Of a stretch of 64,000 nucleotides of DNA, positions 57,936-64,000 are shown in pieces (position 1 is the first letter of the stretch; every line of letters starts with the position of its first letter). This stretch comes from Lepiota brunneoincarnata (lineage: Eukaryota; Basidiomycota; Agaricomycetes; Agaricales; Agaricaceae). The stretch is from positions 124,001-188,000 of the forward strand of contig JAEBUN010000020.1 of assembly GCA_023014365.1 (NCBI GenBank), written 5' to 3'. The translations under genes and the position numbers were made by a program. Under the pieces are notes generated by a model. That model was not told the DNA's origin, did not search any database, and saw only the letters and a program-made list of their open reading frames with translations.

Positions 57936-58319
57936 CGTTTTCTGAGGAATCAAGGTCAAACTAGGTTATTGTACACAGAATACATCAAGATCTTTCGGAC
58001 AATGTGAGATAATTAGTAACCACAGTTCAAGCCATCTTCGATATTTGCAAATGAGTTTGTAACGTCTCTGCCAAAACATCTTTATTCCCCGACTTCGGCT
58101 GCAATGTGGTACCATGATCAGCTCACCAATAGGGTGGACCCCAAAACCCCATTGGTCTCGAGTACCTCCAAGAGCAACCTCTGTAACTGAAATCATCAGC
58201 AGGAAACACTGATAGTCCTTTGGGGAAATTCGGATTGGTTAACCGGTGATGCTAAAGGTGCAACTCGGTTTGACAACTCATCGGTCCTATCTTCGGTTTG
58301 GGATTCAGGTGTGAAAGGC
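57936..58319. other. Intergenic, possible extension of the GH79 fragment
   Basis: No independent gene. Minus-strand sequence next to the GH79 fragment could be its continuation, but I cannot confirm homology because the intact gene runs off the window. Confidence 0.3.
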
Positions 58320-58590
58320 CAGTAACATCAGGATCGCAATTATCATCTTACGTTGTAGAACACATTCTGAGCACGAGGGGCTTCGGTGAAATTGCCACGG
58401 GCCATGGTCATATCGTAATCCAGGCCCTCACAAAGTTGCACCAAACGAGCGACTGATACCGGCAAAGCCTCCGCGAGACGCGGTATTGGTTTCAAACATC
58501 GTGAATGATTTTCCTTTTGACTGAGCAAACAGGGTAGCATGAAACTTAATAAATGCGTTGCCCCTCGTGATAGGGATAACATATTCAAAT
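58320..58590 (-). pseudogene. Inverted fragment of the GH79 gene
   Basis: The minus strand reads FETNTAS, then GGFAGIS, LDYDMTMARGNFTEA and QNVFYN, followed by a splice donor GTAAG. This matches the last exon and donor of the gene at 62473-64000 (63755-63960). It carries in-frame damage and a shortened intron, and has no upstream exons nearby, so it is a dead partial duplicate in opposite orientation. Confidence 0.85.
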
Positions 58591-59355
58591 ATGGTATAAG
58601 TCCGGCTAATTGTTCCTGAGATATTAATAAAACATTATATATACATTTCCGATTTTTCCGATTTCCAAAATGCTATAAGTCGCCACCTGATGAACCTAGA
58701 GGTTCAAAAGTCTGTACATGTATTATCGTTATATATCTGAACAACATATCTGAGCTATATGTGAGGAAGTTCAGTCACTTGGGAGATATGACAAAAGCAA
58801 CATAAGCCCACTCTTGTTAAACAAGCGGTGGTTTTTCCTTGACACCAATTGATCTACAGAATATATGATACCCCTTTGGGTAAAGTAGACTATATGGTGA
58901 AAAATAGTACATCTGAATTTAGTGAGCATTAATAAGCTCCCTGACAAAGCACACATATGTTTTATTTAAACATACATTTTTGGTGGCCCCCTGATAATTC
59001 TACAGGTGCAGGCATTTACAGAATGTAGGAACTATACTTTCTAATGGTCTCCCTAAAATGTGGTGACTATTGGATGTTTATTTAGTATGTTATTGTGGAA
59101 ATAAAATGTGGAGACTGTATGTTTATATCAAAATTCTAACAAAAGAAATTCCTGGAATTCCTATGCTTGGAAATGAGTTCCTGCCACCCCCGGCATGCAC
59201 ACCCCCAACGCTCCCTGGTTATATCCTCACCGATATCGAGAAGTGCATGGCATCATCTAATATTGGATACTCATCCTATCCCTCTCAACATGTCATGAGC
59301 TAGCTAGTTGGGCTACCATTTGGTTAGGGAATTCGGAATGTTGCGTTGGGAAGGT
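58591..59355. other. A/T-rich intergenic DNA
   Basis: No gene recognised. Several ATATAT-rich tracts occur around 58620-58760. Confidence 0.4.
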
Positions 59356-61987
59356 CTAGAGCTTGGATCGCAGCGCAGCTGCCCTGCGCTGACCACGTTG
59401 CAGAATCGGCTTGATAGACTCCTGCCAGCGGAATGAGGGACGAAATCTTGCGTCTTATTGAGGGTGACAACATACCTCATAGGCGACAGGGACCTCGGTC
59501 TGGTTCAGTGGCTCGTCCTGTGCACGCTTCCAGAGCTCTTCGTACACTTTACCATTATATATTCCCAGAGCACTTGGAGTGTAACGTCAGTGGTAGTCAA
59601 TCAAACAAGAGCGAGTGAGCAGACCTGTCCAACTCCCAGTCCGTGAACCCGAATGCATCAGTCAAACCAATAGCTTCAGGAGCCATCTCCAGAGAGAGGT
59701 TCTTGACCGCTAGCCGTAATGAACGTGTCACATCCCTTGGAACAGGTCCACCATTCGGCTCAAGTACACCGAATGAAAGCAAATCAACAATTCCAGCTTC
59801 GAGAGTCGTCAGTAGATACTGTTAACGTCTCACTGTCTCGACGTAGTTCAAGTAGAGGTTAAGGACGGGACATACCAAGAGATAAAGCTTTCCCACAACC
59901 TTGACTTCGTTCCCCTTCCCTTCAAGTACATTGGGCAAACTCTCAATTATCTCACCAACACGAGCAGCAACAAACGCCTCAGTGACAGCTTTCGCAACGC
60001 GTTGTGCGGCAGATGCATCTGGTTCCTGAAGGTTCTGTGCGAACTCGCGTACAAGCAATGCCGCACGCCACTCGAGCAGGAGGATTGGTGTCGCAGGGTT
60101 TTTCCAAGCATCATCAGAAGGGGTGTGCGGAGTTTTATTCGTAATCAAAAGACGGAGGTACGCCGTGGATGGCGATAGGTTGGTGGTGTCCTTGGACTTG
60201 AGGATGTTTGCATAGGATTTGAGCGCGGCGCGTACGACTTGTTGATCGAGAACGAAATTGTCACCTTCATAACTATTCTCTACCTATATCAGAAAATGTT
60301 CGCACCAGACCAGGGGTAAAAGAAAACGTACGTTGCACTAGGGAGGTAGTCCGCGTAGAGATGTCCGAGACCTGAGAAGGCGCTGTAGCCATGCCCGCCC
60401 ATTGAGCGTCGGCCAACTTCAAGGTCTTGTACACCGGTTGAGGAGACGAGCACTTTGAGGCCGCTGGTAGTGGCGTGCATCTCTGCGAGAAGGGAGGCAT
60501 CGCCCGTCTGCAAGCGGCTAGACATAACTTCAAATGACTGGATCTGGAGTGGGGTGGATGAGTCATCCTAGATGTTGTCTGGGAAGGAGAAAACAAACCA
60601 TGGTCTTCCCAAGATGAATGAAGACGTAGGCATGTGAGAGGATGGGTAGGAGACGGTTATAGACCGATGGATAGGAGATGATTTGACGTTCCAGGCCATC
60701 AGGACCCTCCTCGCCCTGGCGACGAACCGTAGCATAACGAATAGAAACAGTAGCAGCTGAAAAGCCAATTAATGATTGTTCAACGGAGACTGTATGTGTC
60801 ATACCTTTTGCCATGAGCCATCCAGCACCAGCGATCATGTTAGCGCGAATATACAGCATCTACAAGTGTGCAATTAGGTACGCTCGTTATTCGTAAAATA
60901 TGCGTGAGCTCACCCCTCCATAGCTGAGCTTTGCATGAGGTGGTTGGATATATTTGCCGTCATCGGTGACTTGAGCGAACTTTGAAAGCATATACGTTTT
61001 GGGGATGCGAACATGGTCAAATCGAGCGAAGCCGTTGTCTGTGGATGCGAAGCCATTGAGGGACCTTGGGACCAATATCACCCATTATAATGCCAGGCAT
61101 AGCCTTGTGATCATCTAGGGTACATCAGGATCACCCAAGCAAGGAGACGGCGGGGATATCTTACCCAAAGATCTCAACTGGACGAAAAACAAGTGTGGCC
61201 CGTAGTCTTTCCCGCCAAGTATCAACTTAGCCTGAACAACGCCATGGGTGGCGGTCCTGCCGAGCGCACCAATCCACCACTTGCTACTGGTTAGAGTAGG
61301 AGAATGGATCTCAAATTCCTTGGTGTCGGGTAGATAAGTTGCAATAGTTTCCAGCCGCGAAACATTGGTGCCGTGACCAAGTTCGGTCTGGAGGTAACAA
61401 CCAAGGACTCCACGATTTGTAACAAGGGGACCGAAATTCTTGATGAGTTCCAGGGAACCCTGGGACATCAAGACAGGCTGAAATGCTGAAAGGATAATGT
61501 GAATTAAGAGTTTGTGCTGTTGCAAGCGCCACTCCTACCGACGTTGTGCAGACCAATGGGCAGACTTTCGTCAAGGCTATTGATCGCGATGCTGACTTCC
61601 TGTTGGGACCATTTATGGATGTCTTGTAGCTCGTATACGCGGTTGGTCAAAGTTTGTCCGCGCGTATAGCGCTCAGTCCTCGACAAGAAATCTCTAGATT
61701 TCTTCCTGAGTCGTGGCCAAAATGGGATTTGGTTAAAACGCACCGTCGGCTTTTGTCAAACACAGGATCATTGCTCAGAATATCAAGGATGGTCTTCCTC
61801 TTCTCCCATTCGGTGCGTCCGTCTATAGGTTTGAAACGTTATTCGATGCGGAATGAGGGTTGATGGTGGATGCAGAACGCATACTGTGAAGAAAGTTGCG
61901 AACCAGAGCCACGTCAATAGACGCTTTGCACCTGGCATTGACCATGTCGATGCCGGTCTGCGCATTGATATCATGTTCCTTCGACAT
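59356..61987 (-). CDS. Peroxisomal acyl-CoA oxidase
   Basis: Starts at ATG 61987 (MSKEHDINAQTGIDMVNARC) and ends in SKL-TAG at 59356, a type 1 peroxisomal targeting signal. Many short introns. Family motifs in order: FLSRTERYTRGQTLTNRVYE; SQGSLELIKNFGPLVTNRG; LGCYLQTELGHGTNVSRLET; SPTLTSSKWWIGALGRTATH; ARFDHVRIPKTYML; VSIRYATVRRQGEEGPDGLE; GGHGYSAFSGLGHLYADYLP; VENSYEGDNFVLDQQVVRA; and TDAFGFTDWELDSALG near the end. The family oxidises acyl-CoA with FAD and O2 to enoyl-CoA and H2O2, the first step of peroxisomal beta-oxidation. Exons keep phase without correction where I checked. Transcribed away from the GH79 gene, 485 bp between starts. Confidence 0.9.
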
Positions 61988-62472
61988 CTTGAAGCGAGAG
62001 ATTGAATACCCGGTGTCTTCTCGTATATGATAATAAGAAATGCATGAGAAAACGGGTCGCTATGGGACGGACCGGGGACCGTTGATGGCCGGTACAAGCG
62101 CTCTCATGCGTAACTAGACTGAGCTGAATAAGCGGTAAGCCTGGCCTCCAGGCCAGGACTACGCGCAGCCGGAGAAATTGTAGGAGTGATATCTCGCCTC
62201 ATGACTGAGTTGTTGGGTCGCAACAGATGTATGAATGCACGGCTCACGGTGATACTCCAGAGATAATATATTGAGATATATTGAGGGTGTGGCAAAGCCG
62301 TGTGGGAAAGAACCAGCCAGCGACCAAAGCCGTGTCAACTGAGTCGCTCCTTAGTTTTCTTCCAACCCACCGTCTCCCCGCACTCCTTTCAGTCATTTTC
62401 ACTCTCTCCTTTTCTCTCTACCTACAGGCGCTCCTATCTACGTCTTGGCATACACTTGGCTCCGGATCGGCA
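61988..62472. promoter_or_regulatory. Divergent promoter region, acyl-CoA oxidase / GH79
   Basis: 485 bp between two opposing start codons. A pyrimidine-rich stretch (CTCTCTCCTTTTCTCTCT, about 62400) lies before the GH79 start. No clear TATA box on either side. Confidence 0.4.
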
Positions 62473-64000
62473 ATGTGGTCTTGGAAGCTGGCCCTGAGTC
62501 TTGGCGCCGTCCTCCAATTGCTTGGAAATGCCCAGGCCTCCGTAACCGTTTATTACCAGCAAGGACAAAATCCTTTCCAGACGGCAACTGGCGCCGCTGC
62601 TAGTTACACCGGTGCTGCTGCCTACAACCCCACCGTCCTGACCGCCCCAGCCCCGCCCCCTGACCTCAACAAGAACTTTCCCGATTCAACTCCAGAATGG
62701 TGGCACTCCAGGCGCCTCCATTCCGCAGCATGGTAATTTCTTTGGCTTTTCAATCGAAATGTCTGTCGTCAATCAAATCCGTAAGTATCATTTTGCTAGT
62801 CTAACTGTTCATCTCTGATACTGGTCTCAAAGTTGGGAAGAATTCGTGAGTTTCCAGTCGTGATGTTGGGCAAAACCCGCAAATTAACATGTGGCAGATC
62901 CTTTGTTCAGGTCCCCTTCCTCAACCTGATGGCGAACCTAGTCCAGCGCTCGGGGTCCGTTCAAGTTCGGGTGGGTGGTAACACTCAGGAGACCGCGACC
63001 CTTGTGGAAAGCACGCCCGATGGTCGCATTTTGGAGAAGAACCTAACCGGCGTGACGAACCCGGTGCGTTCTATTATTACATGCCCTCGCGGTGTGTCTA
63101 ACCAGGACAAAGACCCAAACCCCACCTTTGATTTTCACCCCTGAGTTTTTGTATCTTATGGCAAACATCTCCTCCCTCGTCAACGTTCATTGGTACATCG
63201 GTAATCATTTACCTCCTTCCAGGATGAGCATTTGTCTCAAATATGACCTAGGTGTACCATTCTTTGATGTCACGAATTTCAAGCTGGATATTGCGGAAAG
63301 GGGACAACAAATTCTAGGAGACCGTCTCATTGGTATCCAGGTCGGAAACGAGCCGGACCTTTACGTTGACCATGGGCATCGCCCAGAAGGCTACAATGAA
63401 TTTAGCTATTTCACCGAATTCGGACAGCTGCTTCAGGCCATGAACAACGATGCCCATGCCAAGAACCGCGATATTCTCATTGGACCTAATATTGCTATGC
63501 GGTGGACGCCCGAACAAGTGTGGAATACTGGGTTCGTTGACGCCTACTCCCCGAATCTTGTCAGCCTCGCAGTTGAACGGTATTGACTGTCTCCGTATAC
63601 TCTTATGTACCTGCGACTGACACCCTTTCAGATACCCAACCGACAACTGTTTCGCTCAATTCGGAGTTGGAACCCCGAGAGACCCTCAAGATATGTTCCC
63701 CACATACCTTCATCACGGATCTGGACGGAACCTGGTTCAACCTTACCTCAACTCTACCCTGTTTGCTCAGTCAAAAGGAAAACCATTCATGATGTTTGAA
63801 ACTAATACCGCGTCTTGCGGAGGCTTCGCCGGTATCAGTGACTCATTCGGTGCGGCTTTGTGGGGCCTGGATTACGGTATGACCATGGCCCACAGCAATT
63901 TCACTGGAGCCTTATTCCACGCTGGTGGTCAGAATGTGTTCTACAACGTAAGCTCCTTGATTGACAATGACAATTGCGATCCTGACGTTATTACCTAGCC
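62473..64000 (+). CDS. Secreted GH79 glycosidase, 3' end outside window
   Basis: ATG 62473 begins a signal peptide (MWSWKLALSLGAVLQLLGNA). Conserved parts follow: FFGFSIEMSVVNQI, FLNLMANLVQRSGSVQVRVG, FTPEFLYLMANISSLVNVHW, IGIQVGNEPDLY (the Glu of NEP is the likely acid/base) and MMFETNTASCGG (Glu the likely nucleophile). Introns: 62782-62832, about 62847-62897, about 63063-63107, about 63202-63251, about 63583-63632; the last donor is at about 63949. The GH79 family includes fungal beta-glucuronidases acting on wall glycans or arabinogalactan. One surplus C at 62680-62682 must be dropped to join the N-terminus to FPIQLQNGGTPGASIPQHGN. The reading frame continues past the window. Confidence 0.85.

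Noticed and set aside
1..64000. CRISPR arrays, bacterial operons or plasmid features
   Set aside because: Introns, LTR elements and fungal families show a eukaryotic nuclear sequence; no spaced direct repeats of CRISPR type were seen.

Overview
The window looks like an Agaricomycete (mushroom-forming basidiomycete) genome. Host genes have many 40-100 bp introns, and their products (GH71 glucanase with WSC domains, GH79 enzyme, PTS1-tailed acyl-CoA oxidase) suit such a fungus. The left 28 kb is packed with chromodomain Ty3/Gypsy and some Ty1/Copia retroelements. The species cannot be named from this sequence.

Positions 1-28.4 kb form a nested transposon island. The oldest layer is Gypsy-A2 (+ strand, 1322-3808, with the rest of its 3' LTR at 22572-23236). 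Its 3' LTR was split by Gypsy-A1 (- strand, 3809-22566, target duplication ACAAC). A1 then received a full-length Gypsy-B (5991-14167, duplication CCCCA), a solo LTR of family C (16198-17500, ACGT), a solo LTR of family D (19160-19469, TCTCC) and a solo LTR of its own family, A3 (20633-21330, CCAGG). Without these insertions A1 is about 8.25 kb, close to the 8.18 kb of Gypsy-B. To the right lie the 3' end of a further Gypsy (E, 23.5-24.2 kb), a degenerate Copia lacking reverse transcriptase (24.4-26.9 kb, - strand) and a 965 bp solo LTR-like element F (27403-28367, ATTAG). A partial C-family LTR opens the window.

Families A and B share an uncommon design: gag, pol ending in a chromodomain, then an extra ORF3 with CCHC zinc knuckles in a frame different from pol. 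Family A also has an acidic ORF4 that runs into the U3 region of the LTR. In both families the first bases after the 5' LTR are a perfect 12-nt complement of a site about 33-36 nt downstream of the LTR TATA box, which is the layout of Tf1-type self-priming. Most in-frame stops are TGA at positions where CGA (Arg) is expected or is seen in the sister copy, so the copies decayed mainly by C-to-T change at CpG.

Positions 28.7-64 kb are host DNA. Genes supported from the sequence are: an MPP6-like exosome cofactor (28.7-29.7 kb, +), an unrecognised multi-pass membrane protein (32.0-33.9 kb, +), a proline-rich protein of unknown function (40.5-41.4 kb, +), a DCN1-like neddylation factor (46.9-48.2 kb, +), a secreted GH71 alpha-1,3-glucanase with two WSC domains (51.7-55.1 kb, -), a La-type RNA-binding protein (56.1-57.9 kb, +), a peroxisomal acyl-CoA oxidase ending in SKL (59.4-62.0 kb, -) and a secreted GH79 glycosidase running off the right edge (62.5 kb on, +). 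An inverted fragment of the GH79 gene lies at 58.3-58.6 kb. Long gene-poor stretches (34-40.5, 41.4-46.9 and 48.2-51.7 kb) hold homopolymer tracts and no gene I can support. Four of the host genes need one surplus base removed to stay in frame, which points to assembly indels or recent decay.
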